Source: Sulfurovum sp.
Lineage (GTDB): Bacteria; Campylobacterota; Campylobacteria; Campylobacterales; Sulfurovaceae
Assembly: GCA_024763575.1 (NCBI GenBank)
Contig: JANTFF010000073.1
Span: 1 to 5,166 of the forward strand
Length of the DNA: 5,166 bases
Direction of reading: 5' to 3'
Part shown: positions 1-5,166 of the stretch, piece after piece
Layout of the letters: every line of letters begins with the position of its first letter
Position numbering within the stretch: the first letter of the stretch is position 1
Notes under the pieces: model-generated
The model's database searches: none
What the model saw: only the letters and a program-made list of their open reading frames with translations
Told to the model about the DNA's origin: nothing
Program-made: the position numbers and the translations under genes

Positions 1-35
1 TAAATTTAGGATTAAACTCAAAAGCCTTTCGTGTT

Positions 36-53
36 CAGACTCGTTGGAGTTTG
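36..53 (+). repeat. Hairpin in IS right end / omegaRNA
   Basis: CAGACTC (36-42) pairs with GAGTTTG (47-53) around a GTTG loop. The stem is 7 bp with one G-U pair when read as plus-strand RNA. It lies 12 nt upstream of the larger subterminal hairpin and is best explained as part of the same structured right end. Confidence 0.6.
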
Positions 54-65
54 CTAGTTAGGAAG

Positions 66-87
66 CCTCTAGCTCTTTAGCTAGAGG
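66..87. repeat. Subterminal perfect palindrome of the IS right end
   Basis: CCTCTAGCT (66-74) and AGCTAGAGG (79-87) form a perfect 9-bp stem with a 4-nt CTTT loop. In IS200/IS605 elements such a hairpin is what the single-strand TnpA transposase recognises near the right end. It sits 4 nt past the stop of the minus-strand lipoprotein gene, so its RNA could also act as a 3' stabiliser or a weak terminator for the operon. Neither strand has a T-run after the stem, so it is not a canonical intrinsic terminator. Confidence 0.75.
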
Positions 88-91
88 TAGT

Positions 92-742
92 TCACTTCTG
101 AAATTCAGAAACAACAGTACCTCTAAATTCACCCAATTTAAATCCAGTAGCTAAATCATGAGGATATTTTGCTTGAGTCATTTTTTGTACCTTTGGAGAT
201 ATTTGTGTGGTATCACCATGACATAAAAGACATTTTTGTTTCATTTTTAATGGTTTATATACTCTATATGTACCACCCATATCAACAGCAACTGGTTTTC
301 CATCATTTACAGCTTGAAGTCTATACATAACATTTTTATCTGTACTATCAGGCTTATTTGCTGGGTTACGATATTTTAGAGCAGTTCTTTTTACTTTGGC
401 ATTTGGGGAGATATTGTTATAATCATTTGTCATCTGCATTGCCATAGATGTACATGCACCCATTGCAATCTCTTGAGTTTTATCTTGTTTTAGTGCAGAG
501 TTTAGTGTTGGTTTTAGTGTTCCCATAAAACCATCTATATGTAACATTCCTTGTTCTATTACTATTGGTTTACTTACATATTTTACAACATTAGTATTAC
601 TTGTTACAACAGGTTGTGTCTCCATAATAGTTGTAGTAGCTTCTACCTTTTGTGCTACTGGAGCAGGTGTTGAAGCCTCTGGTGTATTACATGCTACAAA
701 AAGTAGAGGTGCTAATGCAAGTGTATAAAATCTATTTTTCAT
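92..742 (-). CDS. DUF3365 / Tll0287-like c-type haem lipoprotein
   Basis: A 216-residue exported protein with one covalent haem site. The N-terminus has a short basic start and a hydrophobic stretch, then LFVAC (14-18), a plausible lipobox with Cys18 as the lipidated residue. A Pro/Thr/Val-rich spacer of about 40 residues follows. The folded domain begins near residue 60 and carries Cys97 in a GACTSMA segment, the family-type RNPANKPD stretch (125-132), the haem motif CLLCH (171-175) and a closing YPHDLATGFKLGEFRG segment (193-208). These match the DUF3365/Tll0287-like family, periplasmic haem proteins often linked to sensing or electron transfer; the partner here is unknown. The ATG at 742 is supported by AAGGAGA at 747-753, 4 nt upstream. 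It lies 31 nt behind the deacetylase and is probably in the same transcript. Its TGA stop (92-94) falls inside the proposed IS right end, so the last codons may have been altered by insertion. The family call is solid; the role is open. Confidence 0.85.
   Translation of the reverse strand: MKNRFYTLALAPLLFVACNTPEASTPAPVAQKVEATTTIMETQPVVTSNTNVVKYVSKPIVIEQGMLHIDGFMGTLKPTLNSALKQDKTQEIAMGACTSMAMQMTNDYNNISPNAKVKRTALKYRNPANKPDSTDKNVMYRLQAVNDGKPVAVDMGGTYRVYKPLKMKQKCLLCHGDTTQISPKVQKMTQAKYPHDLATGFKLGEFRGTVVSEFQK
96..110. repeat. 15-bp inverted repeat abutting the IS right end
   Basis: TTCTGAA (96-102) and TTCAGAA (104-110) are exact reverse complements around a single A. As RNA this would be a 6-bp stem with a 3-nt loop. 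It lies within the last codons (Ser-Glu-Phe-Gln-Lys) of the haem lipoprotein gene and immediately follows the proposed element terminus at base 95. It may be chance in an AT-rich coding end, a leftover of the native operon terminator, or a feature of the insertion site. Confidence 0.5.
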
Positions 743-746
743 TGTT

Positions 747-753
747 TCTCCTT
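747..753 (-). promoter_or_regulatory. Ribosome binding site of the haem lipoprotein gene
   Basis: On the minus strand AAGGAGA lies 4 nt before the ATG at 742. It is a strong site that sets this start and allows initiation independent of the upstream deacetylase gene. Confidence 0.8.
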
Positions 754-773
754 GATAAATAAGAGTATTATAA

Positions 774-1745
774 CTATTTTGATAGAACCATTAGCTTAAT
801 TTTGCTTTTGACCTTTACACCAATTTTGATACGGTCACGGCTTACTTTTTTATTTGCATGATAAACTATTTTACCATTTTTGACTTTGACTTTGTGCCAA
901 CCATGATTAGATATAAAAATATCAGCAATAGTTATACTCTTATCATCAAGTGTTACTTCTACAGTTTTTACTATTTTGTCTTTTGGAAAATAGAGTGGTT
1001 TATGGAAATGAACACCACAAAGCTCTTTGAATTTTAGATAAAGTTTAAAATCTTTGGAATTACTTCCTACAACTGCACTACGGTCAATATCATACGCATC
1101 AGAACACTCGCCATTAACTGCACCCATATTTTGATTGAAAACTGCTTGGAAACCATAACTATTGACAATTTTTTCTACTCTAGCATCATATTCACCATAA
1201 GGATATACAAAAAGTTTTGGTTCATAGTTTAAGTGTTCTTTCATAAATTTAAGACCCTTGTCCATATCAGCTTTGAGTTGTTTATCACTCATTCTACCAA
1301 AGTGTCCATGTCCATAACTATGAAATTCTACTGAACCATATTTTGAAATCTCTTTTAGCTGTTTCCAAGATACATAGTCTCTATATTTCTCTTGGGTATA
1401 TTTGACAGCGATAAATAGTGTAAATGGATAACCATACTGTTTAAATACGGGTAGTCCATTTGTGTAAAAGGTTTTAAATCCATCATCTATAGTAAAAGCT
1501 ACCCAATTATCAGGTACTTTCTCTTTGGCTTTGATTTTTTCTACAATATCAATTAGTGGTACAACTTTGTAGTTATGCTTTTTGAGGTAATTAAATTCTG
1601 CTCTAAGTGTTTTTGTAGATATGTTTGTAGTCGGATACCTATTGTCATCAAAACGATGATAGACAAATATATGTCCATCAGCAAACAATAGATAAGGTGA
1701 CAAAAGAAGGAGGAGTTTGAAGAATAGTAGGTTTACTTTTGTCAT
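774..1745 (-). CDS. Secreted polysaccharide deacetylase (CE4 / NodB-homology domain)
   Basis: A 323-residue protein expected to remove N- or O-acetyl groups from a cell-envelope or extracellular polysaccharide by metal-dependent hydrolysis. Residues 1-23 form a signal peptide (Lys at 3, Leu-rich core, likely cleavage near FADG). The NodB domain covers about 26-230. Motif 1 is TIDDG (85-89), with Asp87 the expected base and Asp88 a metal ligand; motif 2 is HSYGH (142-146), whose two His complete the metal site; motif 3 is YPYGEYD (181-187), the form common in PgaB/IcaB-like members. An extra Lys-rich, probably beta-rich tail follows (about 250-323, KVKVKNGKIVYHANKK region); I do not recognise it. 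The start at 1745 is 6 nt after the ftsZ stop with only a weak GGA upstream (1756-1758), suggesting translational coupling to ftsZ. The substrate is unknown: peptidoglycan, poly-GlcNAc and capsule are all possible. The family is certain, and the catalytic residues seem intact. Confidence 0.88.
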   Translation of the reverse strand: MTKVNLLFFKLLLLLSPYLLFADGHIFVYHRFDDNRYPTTNISTKTLRAEFNYLKKHNYKVVPLIDIVEKIKAKEKVPDNWVAFTIDDGFKTFYTNGLPVFKQYGYPFTLFIAVKYTQEKYRDYVSWKQLKEISKYGSVEFHSYGHGHFGRMSDKQLKADMDKGLKFMKEHLNYEPKLFVYPYGEYDARVEKIVNSYGFQAVFNQNMGAVNGECSDAYDIDRSAVVGSNSKDFKLYLKFKELCGVHFHKPLYFPKDKIVKTVEVTLDDKSITIADIFISNHGWHKVKVKNGKIVYHANKKVSRDRIKIGVKVKSKIKLMVLSK

Positions 1746-1751
1746 ATATTA

Positions 1752-2921
1752 TTAATCCATCTGTTTTCGTAAAAATGTAGGTGTATCTAAATAGTCATCA
1801 CTACTATGATTATAGCCACCACTCACTTTTGCATTATGTAAACTATGTAGTGTACTTTGTACAGGTTTTTTTAGTTCAGGTTTACTAGGGGTTGGTTTAG
1901 CATTCTCTTTTGGTTTTTCTACCTCTAAATCTGAAGGGTCTTCAAATCCTGTTGCGATAATAGTTAATTTAACTTCATCTAAAGGAATATCTTCACTTGT
2001 AGTTGTACCAAATATTATATTTGCATCTTCATCAGCATTCTCTTCTACTATATCCATAGCTTCTGAAATCTCTGCTAATGGATAATCAGGGTGAATATGG
2101 AAATGAACCAATATACCCATAGCTCCATCAATAGATAGATTATCCAAAAGTGGTGACTCAATTGCTGTTTTGGCTGCATCATAAGCTGCACTATTACCAG
2201 TTGATTCTCCTACACCCATAAGTGCTAAACCTCTATGACTCATAACTGTTTTGACATCGGCAAAGTCTAAGTTAATATCATTTGCACCATGAGACAAAAT
2301 TACATTGGATATACCACTTACAGCTTGAGATAGAACATTATCAACCAGTTTGAAACTATCTCTCATTCCAAGATTTTTCTCTACAATTGACAGAAGTCTC
2401 TCATTTGGAACAACAATAATTGAGTCACTCTCTTTTTTTAACTCTTCGAGACCCTCTTTTGCTAATCTTCTTCTTTTTCTACCTTCAAAAGCAAATGGAC
2501 TAGTAACAATAGAAACAGTCAAAGCACCTATCTCTTTGGCTGCTTGAGCGATAACTGGAGCTGCTCCTGTTCCTGTTCCACCACCAAGACCAGCCGATAT
2601 AAATACCAAGTCAGCCCCAGTTAACATAGTTTTGATACTATCATAACTCTCCTCGGCTGCGGCTTTACCCACTTCAGGTTTCATACCAGCACCCAAACCT
2701 TTGGTGACATTCATACCTAATTGCATTTTATATGGTGCTAATGAGGCATCAAGGGCTTGTGCATCTGTATTTGCTACAAGCAAATCAATACCACCTACAC
2801 CTTCATTAATCATGTGGTTAATCATATTTCCACCACCACCACCGACACCAATGGCTTTTATTTTTGCTCCATTAACTACAGCTCCAGAACTTGATGATTC
2901 TGTTATATTAAATTCATTCAT
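1752..2921 (-). CDS. ftsZ: Cell division protein FtsZ
   Basis: The tubulin-like GTPase that polymerises into the cytoplasmic Z-ring and recruits the divisome. The 389 residues are a normal, complete length. After a short variable N-tail (1-19) come the first nucleotide-binding loop GVGGGGGN (25-32), NTD (51-53) and the tubulin signature GGGTGTG (113-119). The synergy (T7) loop NLDFADVKTVM (217-227) holds the catalytic Asp219 and Asp222. The core ends near 330. A Pro/Lys-rich linker of about 45 residues follows, then the conserved C-terminal peptide DYLDTPTFLRKQ (376-387), which binds FtsA and other partners and is very close to the E. coli version. The start at 2921 has AAGGAGGA at 2926-2933. 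The gene lies 30 nt behind ftsA and 6 nt ahead of the deacetylase gene. The strong site and ATG start, against GTG for ftsA, fit the excess of FtsZ over FtsA known in other bacteria. Confidence 0.98.
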   Translation of the reverse strand: MNEFNITESSSSGAVVNGAKIKAIGVGGGGGNMINHMINEGVGGIDLLVANTDAQALDASLAPYKMQLGMNVTKGLGAGMKPEVGKAAAEESYDSIKTMLTGADLVFISAGLGGGTGTGAAPVIAQAAKEIGALTVSIVTSPFAFEGRKRRRLAKEGLEELKKESDSIIVVPNERLLSIVEKNLGMRDSFKLVDNVLSQAVSGISNVILSHGANDINLDFADVKTVMSHRGLALMGVGESTGNSAAYDAAKTAIESPLLDNLSIDGAMGILVHFHIHPDYPLAEISEAMDIVEENADEDANIIFGTTTSEDIPLDEVKLTIIATGFEDPSDLEVEKPKENAKPTPSKPELKKPVQSTLHSLHNAKVSGGYNHSSDDYLDTPTFLRKQMD

Positions 2922-2925
2922 TCTA

Positions 2926-2933
2926 TCCTCCTT
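2926..2933 (-). promoter_or_regulatory. Strong Shine-Dalgarno of ftsZ
   Basis: AAGGAGGA on the minus strand lies in the 30-nt gap between ftsA and ftsZ, 4 nt before the ATG. It is close to the full anti-SD complement and the best such site in the window, which points to high FtsZ translation independent of ftsA. Confidence 0.85.
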
Positions 2934-2951
2934 TATTACCTATTTCTATAA

Positions 2952-4328
2952 TTAAAATATTTTTTTCGCCCACTCTACAAAACTGTGTACAGGATTGTTA
3001 TTATTCTTTACTGGTTCTTTACTTAAATCAGCAAAAAGTTCATTTTCACTCTTCTCTGTAAAAGATGGTTTTGAAACTGAAATTTTTGCTTTTGTCTCAG
3101 ATGTACTATTTATAGCAATATCTCTTAATGACTCTTTTGGCTTATACTCTTTTGAGTGTAACATCTGTTTGTGTCTCTCTAATTCATATTCTGTATTATA
3201 TCCTGCTTCATATAATAAAAGACCCATAGCAACAGAATATTCTGCTGATAATAGCTCATTAGAGGTTTTATTTATATATTTTGGTTGCCCAATACGGATA
3301 GGAATGTTAGGCATTAAAGCTTGTGCTAACTCTCTAGTTCCCTCAATATGTGTCATACCACCAGTTAGCATAATACCAGCACCTATTTGATTTTTTAGTC
3401 CACTGTTGGCAATAGAGGTCATTAAGATAGTAAGTGCCTCTTCCATACGACTATGAATAATACTGTGAACAATATCCATTGATACAACATTCATATTGTG
3501 TTCATCACCGATAATAGGAAGTTCAATATTTTCATTATAACCTGTATTTAATAGACTTCCTTTATATATTTTTAACTCTTCGGCTGTATCTAATGGAGTG
3601 TGAAGTGCAATAGATAAATCATTTGTAATATGATTTGAACCTACTGCTAGAAAATCATTATATTGAATAGCGTTACCTACATAAATAACCAAATTACTAG
3701 TTTGTCCACCTAAATCAATAACAGCAATACCTCGCTCTTTATCATTTTCGTTTATAACTGCAATTGCAGATGCATAACCACTAAGAACTACTTTACCTAT
3801 CTCAATTCCAGCTGCATTTACAGCTTTTTTTAAATTTTCCAAACTTGATTTAGCTGTCATAATAATATGAGTATCAACCTCCATACGACTAGCATTCATA
3901 CCATATGGGTCTTCTATATAGTCTTGGTCATCAATTTTAAAATTAAACGGTAATACATGTAAAACTTCAAATTCATTAGGAATATTGGCATTATATAGTG
4001 CTGTCTGCATTACACGGTTTATCTCATTGATAGATATATCATTACTTGGAATATTTACAACACCAGTTGAATTTATACTTTTTGTATATGCACCAGATAT
4101 AGATATGGTTGCTGTTGTAATATTTATACCAGAGACTCGCTTGGCATTATCAACTGCTTTTTTAATAGATTTTGCTGCAAGTTCTATATTGGTAATTGTT
4201 CCTTTTTTGATACCTTGAGATTTAGCGATACCGTGACCACTAACCTCAACTCTACTATCTTGTGTATTCCCAATAATTGCACATATTTTTGTAGAACCGA
4301 TATCAATTGCTAAGATAGGTGTACTCAC
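2952..4328 (-). CDS. ftsA: Cell division protein FtsA
   Basis: Actin-fold ATPase that tethers FtsZ filaments to the inner membrane and links the Z-ring to septal wall synthesis. The 458 residues are somewhat longer than the 420 of E. coli FtsA, mainly through a linker. The phosphate-1 motif is DIGSTK (9-14), phosphate-2 is DLGGQTSN (205-212) and the adenosine motif is IMLTGGMTHIEG (319-330). The 1C/SHS2-type domain falls at about 85-165. A low-complexity linker (about 380-446, ending in NNNN) leads to the C-terminal amphipathic helix VHSFVEWAKKIF (447-458), the membrane-targeting sequence. The start is GTG at 4328: DIGSTK begins only 8 residues later, the next in-frame Met is residue 107, and AAGGA sits 6 nt upstream. 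An ATG one register away (4330-4328) is followed directly by TGA and cannot encode FtsA. It lies 18 nt behind the chaperone gene and 30 nt before ftsZ. Confidence 0.97.
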   Translation of the reverse strand: MSTPILAIDIGSTKICAIIGNTQDSRVEVSGHGIAKSQGIKKGTITNIELAAKSIKKAVDNAKRVSGINITTATISISGAYTKSINSTGVVNIPSNDISINEINRVMQTALYNANIPNEFEVLHVLPFNFKIDDQDYIEDPYGMNASRMEVDTHIIMTAKSSLENLKKAVNAAGIEIGKVVLSGYASAIAVINENDKERGIAVIDLGGQTSNLVIYVGNAIQYNDFLAVGSNHITNDLSIALHTPLDTAEELKIYKGSLLNTGYNENIELPIIGDEHNMNVVSMDIVHSIIHSRMEEALTILMTSIANSGLKNQIGAGIMLTGGMTHIEGTRELAQALMPNIPIRIGQPKYINKTSNELLSAEYSVAMGLLLYEAGYNTEYELERHKQMLHSKEYKPKESLRDIAINSTSETKAKISVSKPSFTEKSENELFADLSKEPVKNNNNPVHSFVEWAKKIF

Positions 4329-4334
4329 ATTTAA

Positions 4335-4339
4335 TCCTT
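4335..4339 (-). promoter_or_regulatory. Ribosome binding site deciding the GTG start of ftsA
   Basis: AAGGA on the minus strand is 6 nt before the GTG at 4328-4326 and 4 nt before an out-of-frame ATG at 4330-4328 that is followed immediately by TGA. The spacing favours the GTG; the overlapping ATG-TGA may compete for initiation. Confidence 0.7.
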
Positions 4340-4346
4340 GGTTTTA

Positions 4347-5166
4347 TCATTTATAAAATTTTGTAGGATACTTTTTGTCTAACTGTTTGATAATATTTGA
4401 TTGGAATGATTGTTTTTTAAGTTTATCAACATTTTGGTGTAAACCCTCTGTCTCATTCTTATCAAGTGGAACTAATTTCTGTTCAATTATTTTATAGACA
4501 ACAACTTTATCTCCTATAGATATAATACCTTTTTCTTGGTCAGAAGTAAAGAGTTTGGTAGTAAAATCTGAAGTTTCTTGTTGATTTAACCCTATTTTTT
4601 GTTCTTCAGTATTTTTAAGTGTTATAAAATTAGAGATTTTTGCATTTTCCTTATCAATATTTTTTAATCTGTTTTCTGACTCTTTTGCCAACAACTCTTT
4701 AGCTAGATTAGATTTATATTGAGGTGTGACCAATACTTTAGCCTCTTCAAAAGATTTTACAACAGGCTCTTTTATATTAACTATTTGGATAATAGCATAT
4801 CTATTGCCAACTACTTTTGGTTTAAGTAAATCACCTATATTTTTACTAGTTACTTCATCCCATACCTCTTTAGATAGTCTAAAGTCACCTAAATCATAAG
4901 ACAAGGTTTCATCTTTTTTAATTTCACCTTTTTTAAATGCGATATATTTTTTGTTTGCACTCTTTTTTGATTTTTTGATTTTTAAATCTTTAGTTACTTT
5001 ATCTTTTGCATCTTTGAAGCTAAGCAACTTTCCATCAGGAGCTGTATATTTGAAACTATTTTCATTATAGAACTTCTCTATCTCTTTATCAGTTACATTT
5101 ACATCTTTTGTATCAACCCACACCATATCAAAAGAATACTGTTTAGCTGTTTGAAACTGCTCTTTT
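4347..5166 (-). CDS. PpiD/SurA-like periplasmic folding factor (C-terminal part; N-terminus outside the window)
   Basis: The frame is open from the window edge (first whole codon at 5165) to a TGA at 4349-4347, giving 272 residues. The Met at 5126 is internal: 13 in-frame residues precede it without a stop, no ribosome site is evident, and the membrane anchor and SurA-type N-domain expected for the family are missing from what is visible. Numbering from that Met, a helical segment TDKEIEKFYNENSFKY (12-27) is typical of SurA_N/PpiD proteins. DLGDFRLSKEVWDEV (78-92) and the following NRYAIIQI stretch (108-115) resemble the second half of a parvulin domain. The usual first strand with its HIL-type motif is not seen, so isomerase activity is doubtful. 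The rest is Lys/Glu-rich and helical. The protein probably acts as a membrane-anchored chaperone for exported proteins. Its place directly before ftsA fits the Campylobacterota order (Cj0694-like in C. jejuni, recalled). Confidence 0.8.
   Translation of the reverse strand, partial: KEQFQTAKQYSFDMVWVDTKDVNVTDKEIEKFYNENSFKYTAPDGKLLSFKDAKDKVTKDLKIKKSKKSANKKYIAFKKGEIKKDETLSYDLGDFRLSKEVWDEVTSKNIGDLLKPKVVGNRYAIIQIVNIKEPVVKSFEEAKVLVTPQYKSNLAKELLAKESENRLKNIDKENAKISNFITLKNTEEQKIGLNQQETSDFTTKLFTSDQEKGIISIGDKVVVYKIIEQKLVPLDKNETEGLHQNVDKLKKQSFQSNIIKQLDKKYPTKFYK

Larger units (their letters stand above)
1..95 (+). mobile_element. Right end of an IS200/IS605-family element (partial; tnpB side lies outside the window)
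   Basis: Seen in the sequence: on the plus strand there are two hairpins in a row, 36-53 and 66-87. The second has a perfect 9-bp stem and is followed at once by GTAGTTCAC (87-95). From memory of the family, a subterminal hairpin flanked by GAAGCC-type sequence on the left and GTAGTTCAC on the right is typical of IS200/IS605 right ends downstream of tnpB. No transposase is visible. Two plus frames run open from the left edge, one to a TAG at 59-61 and one to a TAG at about 76-78. Either could hold the last codons of tnpB, but neither is long enough to identify. The element would point rightwards, convergent with the minus-strand operon, and end at about base 95. It could also be a solo end or a non-autonomous derivative. 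Family membership is fairly likely; the exact boundary is inferred. Confidence 0.72.
1..111 (+). ncRNA. Putative 3' part of a TnpB-associated omegaRNA (reRNA) with its guide
   Basis: In IS200/IS605 elements the right end is transcribed as an omegaRNA that binds TnpB; the scaffold ends at the element boundary and the next ~16-20 nt of flanking DNA act as the guide. Here the scaffold 3' part would contain the hairpins at 36-53 (7 bp with one G-U pair, GTTG loop) and 66-87 (9 bp, CTTT loop) and finish with TTCAC at 91-95. The guide would start at base 96, inside the 3' end of the haem lipoprotein gene and antisense to it. The scaffold 5' end lies beyond the window. This is inferred from the proposed right end; neither transcription nor an active TnpB can be seen. 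Confidence 0.45.

Noticed and set aside
1..78. 3' end of tnpB in plus frame 2 or 3
   Set aside because: Both frames are open from the edge (stops at 59-61 and about 76-78), but the 19-25 visible codons hold no TnpB motif, so neither can be called as a gene.
66..87. Hairpin as a classical rho-independent terminator
   Set aside because: Neither strand has a T-run after the stem, and the flanking GTAGTTCAC fits an IS200/IS605 end better.
2350..2547. Plus-strand open frame of 65 codons inside ftsZ
   Set aside because: It lies wholly antisense to the conserved FtsZ core, has no recognisable protein features and is explained by the codon pattern of ftsZ.
2701..2955. Plus-strand open frame of 84 codons with a proline run, antisense to the ftsZ start
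   Set aside because: The PPPPPPT run is the complement of the FtsZ glycine loop (25-31); the frame is a shadow of ftsZ.
2995..3390. Plus-strand open frame of 131 codons antisense to ftsA
   Set aside because: It overlaps the conserved adenosine-motif region of ftsA, and its hydrophobic Ser/Phe-rich product is typical of antisense translation of AT-rich genes.
3985..4218. Plus-strand open frame of 77 codons antisense to ftsA
   Set aside because: Fully inside ftsA, no ribosome site and no family resemblance.
5124..5126. ATG at 5126 as the start of the chaperone gene
   Set aside because: The frame stays open for 13 more codons to the window edge, no Shine-Dalgarno precedes the ATG, and the family's N-terminal anchor would be missing.

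Overview
The window is AT-rich and carries five protein-coding genes, all on the minus strand. It reads as a chromosomal piece of a Campylobacterota (Epsilonproteobacteria) genome, plausibly a free-living Sulfurimonas/Sulfurovum-like lineage. The main reason is the gene order: PpiD/SurA-like chaperone, then ftsA, then ftsZ. As I recall, this order is also found in Campylobacter jejuni (Cj0694-Cj0696) and Helicobacter pylori. The genus cannot be fixed from this sequence alone.

In transcription order (right to left) the layout is as follows. (1) The C-terminal 272 residues of a periplasmic PpiD/SurA-like folding factor, 4347-5166, cut by the window edge. (2) ftsA, 2952-4328, starting at GTG. 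(3) ftsZ, 1752-2921, with a near-perfect Shine-Dalgarno. (4) A secreted CE4/NodB-type polysaccharide deacetylase, 774-1745, only 6 nt behind ftsZ. (5) A c-type-haem lipoprotein of the DUF3365/Tll0287-like family, 92-742. Gaps are 18, 30, 6 and 31 nt and no terminator lies between genes, so a single transcript is likely. FtsA and FtsZ are complete, with intact nucleotide-binding motifs, a membrane-targeting helix on FtsA and the conserved FtsZ C-terminal peptide. The last two genes are probably lineage-specific additions to the division cluster: one acts on a cell-envelope polysaccharide, the other is a redox or sensor-type haem protein.

The least ordinary part is the first ~95 bases. They look like the right end of an IS200/IS605-type (TnpB-bearing) element read on the plus strand: two consecutive hairpins (36-53 and 66-87) followed by a GTAGTTCAC-like terminus at 87-95. 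The tnpB gene and left end would lie outside the window. The proposed terminus overlaps the stop codon of the haem lipoprotein gene. The element therefore seems to have landed exactly at the 3' end of the division operon, supplying that gene's stop and facing it head-on. If the element makes an omegaRNA, its guide would be the adjacent host sequence, antisense to the 3' end of the lipoprotein gene. No stretch over 300 bases lacks a gene, and I found no tRNA, rRNA, CRISPR array or prophage gene.
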